From the NCBI GenBank assembly GCA_019695115.1, contig JAIBAP010000012.1, forward strand, positions 1 through 45,000: DNA of 45,000 bases, written 5' to 3'. The DNA is from Caldilineales bacterium (GTDB lineage: Bacteria > Chloroflexota > Anaerolineae > J102). Each line of letters opens with the position of its first letter. The stretch's first letter is position 1. This document shows, one piece after another, positions 27,568 through 35,890 of the stretch. The notes under the pieces were generated by a model. It had not been told where the DNA came from and did not search any database. It saw only the letters and a program-made list of their open reading frames with translations. Position numbers and translations under genes: made by a program.

Positions 27568-29063
27568 ATCCCCAACCCCTTTCCGCCTCGACCACTCGCT
27601 TCCTTGCCCAATCACCGTTCAAGCTGCTGATCGGCGGCGAATGGACGCCCGCCGCCGCTGACGAGACCTACACCAGCATCAACCCCTCCGATGGTTCGGC
27701 CCTGGCTCACCTGGCCTCGGCCGGCGTGGCCGATGTCGAACGAGCGGTGCAGGCCGCGCGGCGCGCCTTCGAGGGCGGCTGGGCCGACATGCTCCCGCGC
27801 GAGCGCGAGCGATTGCTGCGGCGCTGGGCCGACCTCATCGCCGCCCACGCCGACGAACTGGCCGAGATCGAATCGTTGGACAACGGCAAGCCCATCCGCC
27901 ACACGCGGGCCATCGATGGTCGCGTGGCCGCCAACCTGCTCTATCATTTTGCCGGCTGGCCCAGCAAGATGACCGGCTACACCGCCCCGGTCTCGATCCC
28001 CAACCATTTCGTCTACACCCGCCGCGAGCCGCTCGGCGTCGCCGCCATCATCATCCCCTGGAACTACCCGCTCATCCACGGCATGCAAAAGGTGTCCCCG
28101 GCCCTGGCCTGCGGCAACACTGTCATCCTCAAACCGGCGCAACTGGCCTCGTTGCCGTTGCTGCGCCTGGGCGAGCTGGCCCTGGAGGCCGGGCTGCCGC
28201 CGGGCGTGTTCAACATCATCACCGGCCGAGGTTCGCTCATCGGCCAGGCATTGGCGGCGCATCCGGGCGTGAACAAAATCCAGGTCACAGGTTCGACGGC
28301 GGTGGGGCGCAGTGTGATCCAGGCTTCGGCCGGCAATCTCAAGCGGCTGGCGCTGGAACTGGGCAGCAAAGCCCCGAACATCATCTTCGCCGACGCCGAC
28401 CTGGATGCCGCCATCGCCGGCGGCTTCCGGGCGGGTTTCGGCAACAGCGGCCAGAGCTGCGTGGCCGGGGCGCGGCTGTTCGTGCAGCGTCCGGTCTTCG
28501 ACCAGGTGTTGGATGGCCTGCTGGCGCGCATCCGGGCGGCCCAGATCGGCCACGCCCTCGACCCGGCCACCGAGCTTGGCCCCATCGTCGATCAAGTCCA
28601 GACCGAAACGATCCTGCGCTACATCCAGAGCGGCGTCGATGAGGGCGCCACACTGGTTTGCGGCGGCAAGCGTATGACCGAGGGCGAGTTCGGTCGCGGC
28701 TTCTACATCGAGCCGACGGTCTTCATCGATGTGCGCGATGACATGCTGATTTCCCGCGACGAGATCTTCGGACCGGTGCTGCCGGTCTACGCCTTCGAGG
28801 GCGAGGCCGAGGTCATCGCCCGCGCCAACGACACCGAGTACGGTCTGGCGGCGGGCGTATGGACGCGGGACGTGGGTCGGGCGCACCGCGTGGCGGCGGG
28901 GATCAAGTCGGGTGCGGTCTGGGTCAACACCTACGATATGTTCGACGGCGCCTCGCCTTTCGGTGGCTTCAAGGGCAGCGGCTATGGTCGCGACAACGGC
29001 CTGGAGGTGCTGGAAGCGTATACGGAGGTGAAGGCGGTGTGGATCAGGACGAGTGAGGCGTGA
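27564..29063 (+). CDS. aldehyde dehydrogenase (NAD-dependent)
   Basis: A 499-residue aldehyde dehydrogenase of the ALDH superfamily. IIPWNYPL is the cofactor region, ELGSKAPNII carries the general base Glu, and GNSGQSCVAGARL carries the nucleophile Cys. GSTAVGR, EIFGPVLPV and the C-terminal PFGGFKGSGYGRDNG are also standard. It oxidises an aldehyde to an acid, probably the product of the neighbouring Fe-alcohol dehydrogenase, with which it overlaps by four bases. Betaine-aldehyde or phenylacetaldehyde dehydrogenase-like subgroups are possible; the substrate is not clear. Confidence 0.92.
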   Translation: MNPQPLSASTTRFLAQSPFKLLIGGEWTPAAADETYTSINPSDGSALAHLASAGVADVERAVQAARRAFEGGWADMLPRERERLLRRWADLIAAHADELAEIESLDNGKPIRHTRAIDGRVAANLLYHFAGWPSKMTGYTAPVSIPNHFVYTRREPLGVAAIIIPWNYPLIHGMQKVSPALACGNTVILKPAQLASLPLLRLGELALEAGLPPGVFNIITGRGSLIGQALAAHPGVNKIQVTGSTAVGRSVIQASAGNLKRLALELGSKAPNIIFADADLDAAIAGGFRAGFGNSGQSCVAGARLFVQRPVFDQVLDGLLARIRAAQIGHALDPATELGPIVDQVQTETILRYIQSGVDEGATLVCGGKRMTEGEFGRGFYIEPTVFIDVRDDMLISRDEIFGPVLPVYAFEGEAEVIARANDTEYGLAAGVWTRDVGRAHRVAAGIKSGAVWVNTYDMFDGASPFGGFKGSGYGRDNGLEVLEAYTEVKAVWIRTSEA

Positions 29064-29139
29064 AACGTGAAGCGTGATGCGTGAGAAACGGCGGCAATTT
29101 TCACGCATCACGCATCACTCCTCACTCCTCACGTTTCAG
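29053..29139. repeat. inverted heptamer array after aldehyde dehydrogenase
   Basis: GTGAGGC, GTGAAAC, GTGAAGC and GTGATGC heptamers overlap the stop codon, then AAACGGCGGCAATTT, then CACGCAT and CACTCCT heptamers. GTGATGCGTGA and TCACGCATCAC form an 11-bp perfect stem. Probable dispersed element; a termination role is possible. Confidence 0.75.
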
Positions 29140-29191
29140 TACCGAGTTTCATTTCTCTGGCTAAGCCATCCATCCTCTGCGACTTTCAATC

Positions 29192-29974
29192 ATGTCAAAC
29201 TACCAACGCTTCTCCGATCAGGTCGTCATCGTTACCGGCGCCTCGCAGGGCATCGGCCAGGCGACGGCCGTGGCTTTTGCCCGCGAGGGCGCGCACGTCA
29301 TCGTCAATTACTATGCCAGCGAGGAGAGGGCGCGGGAGACGCTCGCCGCCATCGAGCAGGAAGGCGGGCGGGGGACGCTGGTGCGGGCGGATGTCGGCGA
29401 CCTGGCCGGCTGCGAGCAACTGGTCGAGGCCGCCGAAGCGGCCGGGCCGGTGAAGGTTCTGGTCAACAACGCCGCCGGTTTCAGCCGCGCCCATTTCCTG
29501 GATGTCCCCATCGAGGAATTCGACCGCGTGTGGCGCATCAATGTACGCGGGGTGTACTACCTCAGCCAACTGGCGGCCCGGCGCATGGCCGAGCGCGGGC
29601 AGGGCAGCATCATCCATGTCAGTTCCATCCTCGCCCGGCTGGCCGTGCCCACCCGCTCGGCCTACTGCGCCAGCAAAGGCGCGGTCGAGGCCCTCACCCG
29701 GGCCATGGCCCTCGACCTGGCCCCGCACGGCATCCGGGTCAACGCCGTCTCGCCCGGCCTGATCGAGACCCAGGCCATGCTGGCCGGTTTCCCCAGCCAG
29801 GAAATGCTCGATGAAGTGCGCCGCCACATCCCCTCCCGGCGCTTTGGCGCCCCCGAGGAGATGGCCGCTGCCATCCTCTTCCTTGCCTCCGACCAGGCTT
29901 CCTACATCAACGGCATCGTCTTGCCGGTAGACAGCGCCCTCGGCGCCCGCGAAGCCGGGCCGGTGCGAAAGTGA
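29192..29974 (+). CDS. short-chain dehydrogenase/reductase (SDR 2)
   Basis: A 260-residue classical SDR with TGASQGIG near residues 15-22, NNAAG, catalytic Ser in IHVSSILAR and Tyr-Lys in YCASK, and NAVSPGLIET. FabG-like in layout. NADP preference is suggested by the long beta2 loop after VNYYASEE. It lies between the alcohol/aldehyde dehydrogenase pair and the cyclodeaminase-type gene, in the same direction. Likely oxidises or reduces a pathway intermediate; FabG function in fatty acid synthesis is unlikely given the context. Confidence 0.88.
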   Translation: MSNYQRFSDQVVIVTGASQGIGQATAVAFAREGAHVIVNYYASEERARETLAAIEQEGGRGTLVRADVGDLAGCEQLVEAAEAAGPVKVLVNNAAGFSRAHFLDVPIEEFDRVWRINVRGVYYLSQLAARRMAERGQGSIIHVSSILARLAVPTRSAYCASKGAVEALTRAMALDLAPHGIRVNAVSPGLIETQAMLAGFPSQEMLDEVRRHIPSRRFGAPEEMAAAILFLASDQASYINGIVLPVDSALGAREAGPVRK

Positions 29975-30014
29975 GATCCAGCCCGGCCACTCCTCTCCAA
30001 AACCGGCGGGGAGA

Positions 30015-30023
30015 TGGTATGAT
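30015..30023 (+). promoter_or_regulatory. extended -10 promoter candidate
   Basis: TG-G-TATGAT (TG at 30015-30016, TATGAT at 30018-30023) is an extended -10 element without a good -35. Transcription would start near 30030 before the cyclodeaminase-type gene at 30077. Confidence 0.35.
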
Positions 30024-30076
30024 TGCTCCCCCCACCATCTCTTTGTTCTTCCCTTCGCACCTCCCCCTGCCCACAC

Positions 30077-30658
30077 ATGTCCGCTTCCAAGCCGATCACC
30101 GAACTGACCGCTCGTGAGAGTGCCGCCCACATCAGCAGCCGCCACCATGCCATGGCCGGGGCGACGATTGCCCTCTCGGCTGCCGCCGCCTGCGCCCTCG
30201 GCGAAGCCTGCATCGGCATCAGCCGCCGGCATCATGACGACAACGAACAGGTGCTGGCCGGGCCGGTCGCCGAGCGGCTGGCCGCCATCCGCCGCCGCCT
30301 GCTGGCCCTGGCCGATGAAGATGGCGAGGCCATCACCGTCTTCGTGGCCCTGCGCGAGGCCGGGAACGAACTGGAAGGCCAGGACCGGCTTTGCCAGCTG
30401 CCCCTGGAGATGGGCCGGCTGGCGGGCGAGGCGGGGGCGCTCTTGCAGGAGTTTCGCCCGCTCGTGCGCGTCGTCCAGGATGACCTGGAGATGGCCTTTA
30501 CCCTGCTGACGGGCGCCGCCCGCGCCGCCGCCCTCCTGCTCGATTCCAACCTGCGTCTCTGGCCCGACCCTGCCCTCCTCGCCTTGCACGAGCCAAACCT
30601 GGCCAACCTGCGCGCCCACCTCCAGACCCTGCACCCCGCCGCCCGCATTCGTCCCTAA
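30077..30658 (+). CDS. cyclodeaminase/cyclohydrolase family protein (FTCD_C/FchA type)
   Basis: A 193-residue all-helical protein of the formiminotransferase-cyclodeaminase C-terminal / FchA family, whose known members turn formimino- or methenyl-tetrahydrofolate adducts over. Seen: ITELTARESAAHISSRHHA followed by an Ala/Gly-rich helix (the usual APGGGS turn is AMAGAT here), LLALADEDGEAITVF at about 78-92, QLPLEMGRLAG, and a final AARAAALLLDSNLRLW helix. The ATG at 30077 gives the family length. The altered glycine turn hints at a changed ligand. A folate-type or related cyclic amidine substrate is likely; this is the third cyclohydrolase-type gene in the island after the two Mch homologues. 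Confidence 0.75.
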   Translation: MSASKPITELTARESAAHISSRHHAMAGATIALSAAAACALGEACIGISRRHHDDNEQVLAGPVAERLAAIRRRLLALADEDGEAITVFVALREAGNELEGQDRLCQLPLEMGRLAGEAGALLQEFRPLVRVVQDDLEMAFTLLTGAARAAALLLDSNLRLWPDPALLALHEPNLANLRAHLQTLHPAARIRP

Positions 30659-30662
30659 GACC

Positions 30663-30756
30663 TGTTTCGTACTCCGTATTGCGTATTCATCGACAATAGC
30701 GCCATTCTACACGCCCCACGCCCCACGCAACACGGAACACGCAACACGCAACACAC
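30663..30756. repeat. inverted heptamer array upstream of hydroxyacid dehydrogenase
   Basis: CGTACTC and CGTATTG/CGTATTC heptamers, a spacer ATCGACAATAGCGCC, then CACGCCC, CACGCAA and CACGGAA units running up to the next gene. Same architecture as the other heptamer elements, with a different left unit. Confidence 0.7.
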
Positions 30757-30761
30757 ACACC

Positions 30762-31781
30762 ATGTCCCTCTACAAAACCATCTTCACCACCGAACGCGGC
30801 CACCGCCACCAGCAGGCCGCGCTCGAAGCCGCCCCCGCCTCGCTGGACATTACCATGCTGCGTCAGCCCGACCGCGCCACCCTTGCTGCGGCCCTGGCCG
30901 AGGCCGATTTCCTCATCTCCGAGCGCGTCGGCGCCGTCGATGCCGACCTGATCCGGGCGGCGCCCAGGCTCAAGCTCATCCTCCGGCTCGGCTCGCTCAC
31001 CTATGACATCGACGCCGAAGCCGCCAGAGCGGCCGGCGTCGCCGTCTGCCGCTGGCCGGTGGGCAGCGTGATCCGCGTGGCCGAGCACATGGTCATGCAG
31101 CTGCTGGCCCTGAGTAAGAAACTGCGCGAGACCGAGGCCATCGCCCTCGAAGCCAGCGACCGCTGGGGCGAGAGCAAACGCACGGACGAGGACACCTTCG
31201 CCTACAACTGGTCGGAACGTTCGAGCGTGGAAGGGATCTGGCAGCAGACCATTGGCATCCTCGGCTTTGGCGAGATCGGGGCCGAACTGGCCCGCCGCTT
31301 GCACGGGTGGGATGTGACCCTGCTCTACACCAAGCGCCGCCGCCTTCCCCCGGCCGTGGAGACGGAATTTGGCCTAAGCTATGTGGACGAGGACACACTG
31401 TTTCGCCAGAGCGACGCCATCGCCAACCTGCTGCCCTATTTCCCTGGCACCGACCTGGCCATCGGCGCCGGGCATTTTGCCCGCATGAAGGACGGCGCCT
31501 ATTTCGTCAGTTGCGGCAGCGGCAGTGTGGTCGATGAAGCGGCGCTGGCTGAGGCCGTGCGGTCGGGCAAGCTGGGCGGCGCCGCCCTGGACACCTTCGA
31601 GTGGGAGCCGATCAAGCCCGACAACCCCCTCATCGCCCTGGCCAAAGCTGGTCACAACCTGCTTCTGACCCCACACATTGCCGCCGGCGCCACCGCCGCC
31701 GCCTCGCGCGAGCGGATGGGCGACTTCACCAACCTCGTCAACTTCATCGAAGGCAAGCCCCTGCGCTACCGCGTCGCTTGA
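30762..31781 (+). CDS. D-2-hydroxyacid dehydrogenase homologue lacking catalytic Arg (copy 2)
   Basis: A 339-residue paralogue of the protein at 6630-7655. IGILGFGEIGAEL near 162-174 binds NAD. WEP Glu and TPHIAAG His are kept, but the carboxylate-binding Arg is Ser253 (SCGSGSVVDE). The DEDTFAYNWSER insertion and ISERVGAV segment are shared with copy 1 and not with copy 3 at 33930, which keeps Arg. Both unusual copies probably act on one class of substrate without a free alpha-carboxylate. It precedes an SsnA-type amidohydrolase by 16 bases. Confidence 0.8.
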   Translation: MSLYKTIFTTERGHRHQQAALEAAPASLDITMLRQPDRATLAAALAEADFLISERVGAVDADLIRAAPRLKLILRLGSLTYDIDAEAARAAGVAVCRWPVGSVIRVAEHMVMQLLALSKKLRETEAIALEASDRWGESKRTDEDTFAYNWSERSSVEGIWQQTIGILGFGEIGAELARRLHGWDVTLLYTKRRRLPPAVETEFGLSYVDEDTLFRQSDAIANLLPYFPGTDLAIGAGHFARMKDGAYFVSCGSGSVVDEAALAEAVRSGKLGGAALDTFEWEPIKPDNPLIALAKAGHNLLLTPHIAAGATAAASRERMGDFTNLVNFIEGKPLRYRVA

Positions 31782-31797
31782 CTCCTCTGTCATACCC

Positions 31798-33153
31798 ATG
31801 TCCACCCTCCTGATCGAAAACGGCGCCATCCTCACCCTCGATGACGCCCAACACCTCCTCAACCCCGGCTACCTCCTGATCGAAGACGACCGCATTGCAG
31901 CGATGGGCCAGGGCGACGCGCCCGCCAGCCTGCGCCGGGCCGACGCCATCATCGACGCCCGCCTCATGGCCGTCATGCCCGGCATGGTCAACGCCCACAC
32001 CCACCTCTTCCAGACCTTCATCCGCGGCCTGGCCGACGACAAACCCCTGCTGGAATGGTTGAAAGCCGCCATCTGGCCGGTGGCGCAGGCCCTGACCGCC
32101 GAAGAAGCCTATGTGGCGGCGCTGGTGGGGCTGGTGGAAAACCTCCGGGGTGGGGCCACCGCCGTCATCGACCACCAATACATCCACACCGAACCGGGCA
32201 ACGATGACGGCGTCTGCCAGGCGGCCGAGGAAGTGGGCATCCGCTTCCTGCTCGCGCGCGGCTGGGCCGACGTGGACTACCACCCCACCCTGATGGAGAC
32301 GCCCGACCGCATCGTGGCCGAGACCGAGCGCCTGCGCCAGACCTGGCACGGCCGCGACGGCGGACGCATTCGCGTCGAGTTCGGACCGCTCATCCCCTGG
32401 GGCTGCACCGACGAGACCATGCTGCGCACCCAACGCATTTCGGATGGTTGGCAGGCGGGCACGCACATCCACGTGGCCGAGACACAGACCGAGGTGGCCA
32501 TCAACCTGGACAAGCGGGGCAATCGCCACATCGAATGGCTGGCCGAACTGGGCGTTCTGGGGCCAGGGATGCAGCTGGTACACAGTGTTTGGCTCAGCGA
32601 CCACGAAATCGACCTCATCGCCCAGTCTGGCGCGGTCGTCGTGCACTGCCCGGTCAGCAACATGTACCTGGCCTCAGGCGTGGCCCGCGTGCCTGAAATG
32701 CGCTCCCGCGGCATCACCATCGCCCTGGCCTCGGACGGCCCTGGCAGCAACAACAGCCAGGACATGCTGGAAACCCTCAAGACCACCGCCCTGCTGCACA
32801 AAGTGAGCACTCTCAACGCCCAGATCCTGCTGCCCGAAGATGTGCTATGGATGGCCTGCCGGGGCGGCGCCGTCGCCTTCGGCCAACCCCACCTGATCGG
32901 CTCGCTCGAAGTCGGCAAAAAGGCCGACGTCGTCCTCATCGACCTCGACACCCCCCTGGCCATGCCCGTCCACCGCCTCCCCTCGGCCCTGGTCTACAAT
33001 GCCTGCGCTCGCGACACCGACACCGTCATCGTCGATGGCCGGGTGCTCATGCGCCACAAGCAGATCACCGTCCTCGACGAAAAAGCCCTCCTCGCCCGCG
33101 CCCGCCGCGCCTGCCAGAATCTATTCGAGCGCGCCGGCGTACGCGTGGCATAG
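31798..33153 (+). CDS. SsnA/TrzN-type amidohydrolase (copy 2)
   Basis: A 451-residue amidohydrolase, the canonical-looking partner of copy 1. His67 and His69 in NAHTHLFQTF, His225 and Glu228 in HVAET, His262 in VHSVWLS and Asp313 in ASDGPGSNN. The HVAETQTE motif is typical of TrzN/AtzB and SsnA-type or 8-oxoguanine deaminase enzymes, which deaminate nitrogen heterocycles. Beta-sandwich ends frame the barrel. ATG 31798 is used. SsnA is a regular part of selenium-dependent molybdenum hydroxylase clusters, matching the XdhD-like gene downstream. Gene order hydroxyacid dehydrogenase, amidohydrolase, pteridine reductase-type SDR suggests one operon. Confidence 0.88.
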   Translation: MSTLLIENGAILTLDDAQHLLNPGYLLIEDDRIAAMGQGDAPASLRRADAIIDARLMAVMPGMVNAHTHLFQTFIRGLADDKPLLEWLKAAIWPVAQALTAEEAYVAALVGLVENLRGGATAVIDHQYIHTEPGNDDGVCQAAEEVGIRFLLARGWADVDYHPTLMETPDRIVAETERLRQTWHGRDGGRIRVEFGPLIPWGCTDETMLRTQRISDGWQAGTHIHVAETQTEVAINLDKRGNRHIEWLAELGVLGPGMQLVHSVWLSDHEIDLIAQSGAVVVHCPVSNMYLASGVARVPEMRSRGITIALASDGPGSNNSQDMLETLKTTALLHKVSTLNAQILLPEDVLWMACRGGAVAFGQPHLIGSLEVGKKADVVLIDLDTPLAMPVHRLPSALVYNACARDTDTVIVDGRVLMRHKQITVLDEKALLARARRACQNLFERAGVRVA

Positions 33154-33180
33154 GCATCTCCCCACTACTGTTCACTCCTC

Positions 33181-33930
33181 ATGAATCCAAGCGGCAAAAC
33201 AGCACTCATCACCGGCGGCGCCATCCGCGTGGGCAAAGCGATCACGCTGGGCCTGGCCAGAGCCGGGGCTAACGTAGTCATCAACTACAACGCTTCGGCC
33301 CAGGCCGCCGAAGAAACCGCCGCCGAAGCGCGCGGCCTGGGCGTGCAGGCGCTCGCCATCCGCGCCGACATCGCCGACCATCGCCAGGTGGAGGCCATGG
33401 TCCGGGCGGCCGAAACCCAACTCGGCGGCGTCGATGTTTTGATCAACAGCGCCTCGCTGTTCCAAGAGACGCCCTTCCCCACCAGCGACCACAGCGCCTG
33501 GCATCGCGTCACCGGCATCGGCATCGACGGCCCCTACTATTGCGCCAATGCCGTAGCGCCGGGGATGTTGGCCAAAGGCGCCGGCGTGATCGTCAACATT
33601 GTCGATCTATCCGGCTGGGAACCGTGGCCGCATTTCGCCGCCCACAGCGTCAGCAAGGCGGCACTGATGGCGCTCACTCGGCAGATGGCGCTGGAACTGG
33701 GGCCGGCCGTGCGCGCCAACGCCGTCGCCCCCGGCCCTGTCCTCCCCCCGCCCGACTACACCCCGGAGGCGATCGAGCACGTACGCGCAGGCACCCTGCT
33801 GGAACGCTGGGGCAGTCCGGAGGATGTGGTCGAAGCCGTGCTCTTTTTCGTGCGCGCGGACTATGTCACCGGCGATGTCCTCTTCGTCGACGCCGGTGAG
33901 CGTTTCGGACACCGCAAGCATTACCCGTGA
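33181..33930 (+). CDS. pteridine reductase-type SDR (SDR 3)
   Basis: A 249-residue SDR of the PTR1/FolM-like group rather than classical SDR. The cofactor motif is TGGAIRVG (residues 11-18), i.e. TG-x3-R-x-G with Arg16 in place of the second glycine pattern, as in pteridine reductases. The usual catalytic Ser is Asp142 in NIVDLSG, also as in PTR1. The catalytic Tyr position is His155 (HSVSK, Lys159), which is unusual. LINSAS, NAVAPGPVLPPP follow. These enzymes reduce dihydro- or oxidised pterins with NADPH. With the Mch, Mer-like and FTCD_C homologues it supports a pteridine-related pathway, but the Tyr to His change leaves activity open. Ends in overlap with the next gene. Confidence 0.78.
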   Translation: MNPSGKTALITGGAIRVGKAITLGLARAGANVVINYNASAQAAEETAAEARGLGVQALAIRADIADHRQVEAMVRAAETQLGGVDVLINSASLFQETPFPTSDHSAWHRVTGIGIDGPYYCANAVAPGMLAKGAGVIVNIVDLSGWEPWPHFAAHSVSKAALMALTRQMALELGPAVRANAVAPGPVLPPPDYTPEAIEHVRAGTLLERWGSPEDVVEAVLFFVRADYVTGDVLFVDAGERFGHRKHYP

Positions 33931-34940
33931 TGGCTCGCCCCGTCGTCGCCGTCGCTGTCGGCCATCGTCACTACGCCCGCCTTTTTAGCGATGCAGCATG
34001 GGCGGCGTTGGCTGCTTTCGCCGAGATCATCCACCATCCTGGCGATGATCCGGCCGCCAAACCCGACCTGCTGGCCCTGCTCCCGCCCGCCCACGCCTGC
34101 CTGACCAGCTGGGATGTGGCCCCGCTCGACGCCGATGTGCTGGCGGCCGCGCCCCACCTGCGGGCCATGGCCCACATGGGCGGCAGCGTCCAGCGTTTCG
34201 TGTCCGAGGCCGTGTGGCAGCGCCGGCTGCACGTCACCAGCGCCGCGCCGGCCCTGGCCCGCGACGTGGCCGAGACCACGGTCGGGCTGATGATCGTCGG
34301 CCTGAAGCGGGTCTGGCCGCTGGGCGAGTTCGTGCGGCAGGGCGGCTGGCGCCCACCTGTGACCGATCCCCGGCGCTGGCCGGCGCGCGAACTGCACCGC
34401 AAGCAAGTGGGGATCGTCGCCGCCAGCAACGTCGGCCGGCATGTCATCGAGTTGCTCAAGCCCTTCGGTCCCTCCATCCTGCTCTACGACCCCTTCCTCT
34501 CGTCCGCACAGGCGGCGGCGTTGGGAGCCGAGAGAGTCGAATTGGACGAACTCTGCCAGCGGGCCGATGTGGTCTCGTTGCACGCCCCGGCCAAGCCTGC
34601 CACCCATCATCTGCTGGATGCCCGCCGCCTGGCCCTGATCAAAGATGACGCCCTCCTGATCAACACCGCCCGCGGCTCGCTGATCGACGAGGCCGCCCTG
34701 ATCGCCGAACTGAGCCGGGGCCGCTTCTTCGCCTTCCTCGATGTCACCGACCCCGAACCGCCCGCCGCCGACAGCCCCTTGCGCACCCTGCCCAACGTCG
34801 TCGTCCTCCCCCACATCACCGGCTGCATCGAGGATTGCACGCCTTTGGGTGATTTGGCCGTGGAGGAATTGCGGCGGTTCTTTGCTGGTGAACCGGCGAT
34901 CTACCCCATCCAGCCGGAGATGTTCGCGCGCATTTCCTGA
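33930..34940 (+). CDS. D-2-hydroxyacid dehydrogenase (conventional, copy 3)
   Basis: A 336-residue NAD-dependent D-isomer hydroxyacid dehydrogenase with the full catalytic set: Arg248 in NTARGSLIDE, Glu in VTDPEPP and His in LPHITG. The nucleotide motif is degenerate (VGIVAASNVGRH rather than GxGxxG), so cofactor binding may differ. The start ATG shares a base with the previous stop (TGATG). It contrasts with copies 1 and 2, which lack the Arg, so the island carries two functional types. Confidence 0.85.
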   Translation: MARPVVAVAVGHRHYARLFSDAAWAALAAFAEIIHHPGDDPAAKPDLLALLPPAHACLTSWDVAPLDADVLAAAPHLRAMAHMGGSVQRFVSEAVWQRRLHVTSAAPALARDVAETTVGLMIVGLKRVWPLGEFVRQGGWRPPVTDPRRWPARELHRKQVGIVAASNVGRHVIELLKPFGPSILLYDPFLSSAQAAALGAERVELDELCQRADVVSLHAPAKPATHHLLDARRLALIKDDALLINTARGSLIDEAALIAELSRGRFFAFLDVTDPEPPAADSPLRTLPNVVVLPHITGCIEDCTPLGDLAVEELRRFFAGEPAIYPIQPEMFARIS

Positions 34941-35054
34941 TCCGCCCATCCCAGTAATCCGCCCACCCTCCCCATCCGCCCATCCCAGTAATCCGCCCAC
35001 CCTCCCAATCCGCCCATCCCAGTAATCCGCCCACCCTCCCAATCCGCCCACCTC
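34941..35054. repeat. 34-base tandem repeat, about 3.3 copies
   Basis: Units of 34 bases containing ATCCGCCCATCCCAGTAATCC and CGCCCACCCTCCC start at 34940, 34974 and 35008, with a partial fourth. Strongly C-rich on this strand. It fills the gap before the molybdenum enzyme FAD-subunit gene. Confidence 0.85.
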
Positions 35055-35094
35055 CATTCGCGCGCCTTTCCTGACCCAGCCTGACCTCCTGTCG

Positions 35095-35123
35095 TTGACG
35101 CTCCGGCCTTTCCCGGCTATGAT
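35095..35123 (+). promoter_or_regulatory. putative sigma-70-type promoter of FAD-subunit gene
   Basis: TTGACG at 35095-35100 and TATGAT at 35118-35123 with a 17-base spacer. Transcription would start near 35130, leaving a very short leader that still contains AAAGGAG at 35133-35139 before the ATG at 35146. Confidence 0.6.
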
Positions 35124-35145
35124 GCCCCCCTCAAAGGAGTTTGCC

Positions 35146-35886
35146 ATGACCCTGATCCAAGCCTATCACCGCCCCCACACCCTGGACGAAGCCCTGCAAT
35201 TGCTGGCCAGGCCGGGACTGAAAACGGCCGTTCTGGCCGGCGGCGCCTATCTCAACGCCCATGCCGATGGCGTAGACGAAGTCGTCGACCTGCAATCGCT
35301 GCCGCTGACAGGCGCGGCCCGCGAGGGCGACCAACTCACCCTGGGCGCCATGACAACCATCCAGACGGTCGTGGATGCCGCCGGCGCGCCGGCCCTCCTG
35401 CGCGAGATGGCGCACCGCGAGGGGCCGAACACCTTCCGCAACCAGGGCACGGTGGGCGGGGCCATCGTCTGTGCCGACCCCGAAAGCGAATTCGTGGCGG
35501 CGCTGCTGGTGTTGGAGGCCACGCTGACCATCGTCACCCCGGCCGGCGACCGCACCCTGCCGCTGGCCGCATTCCTGGCCGATGCGCCCGCCGCCCTCGA
35601 TGGCGGCATCCTCACCTGGGTGGCGCTGGCAACGGGTGGCGTGACCGCCTCCGAGCGTGTGGCCCGCACCCCGGCCGACAAGCCCATCGTGGCAGCCGTG
35701 GCCCGGAAGACGCCGGATGGCCGGGTCTTGCTGGCGCTGTGCGGGGTGGCCGCCACCCCCATCCTCGTCGCCCCCGACCAGCTTTCTGCGCTCGGCCCGC
35801 CCGCCGACTTCCGCGGCAGCAGCGAATACCGGCGAGAGATGGCGATACTGCTGGCCGGCCGAGTCCTGAGTCGCCTGGATTCGTAG
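35146..35886 (+). CDS. molybdenum hydroxylase FAD-binding subunit (CoxM/YgfM-like)
   Basis: A 246-residue FAD subunit of a xanthine dehydrogenase-family enzyme. [15 protein letters not shown] binds the flavin pyrophosphate, [20 protein letters not shown] is the hallmark second FAD motif. Its length and lack of a long C-terminal part resemble YgfM from the XdhD/SsnA cluster rather than full CoxM. The ATG with AAAGGAG is chosen over an open frame from 35095. Its natural partner, the Mo subunit at 37430, is separated by a methyltransferase and a toxin-antitoxin pair. It passes electrons from the Mo centre to NAD or another acceptor. Confidence 0.87.
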   Translation: MTLIQAYHRPHTLDEALQLLARPGLKTAVLAGGAYLNAHADGVDEVVDLQSLPLTGAAREGDQLTLGAMTTIQTVVDAAGAPALLREMAHREGPNTFRNQGTVGGAIVCADPESEFVAALLVLEATLTIVTPAGDRTLPLAAFLADAPAALDGGILTWVALATGGVTASERVARTPADKPIVAAVARKTPDGRVLLALCGVAATPILVAPDQLSALGPPADFRGSSEYRREMAILLAGRVLSRLDS

Positions 35887-35890
35887 TCGT

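Noticed and set aside
27612-29111. 499-residue ORF on the minus strand
   Set aside because: Antisense to the aldehyde dehydrogenase with no family motifs.
29053-29139. Rho-independent terminator after aldehyde dehydrogenase
   Set aside because: A good stem exists but no T-run follows; it fits the inverted heptamer family better.
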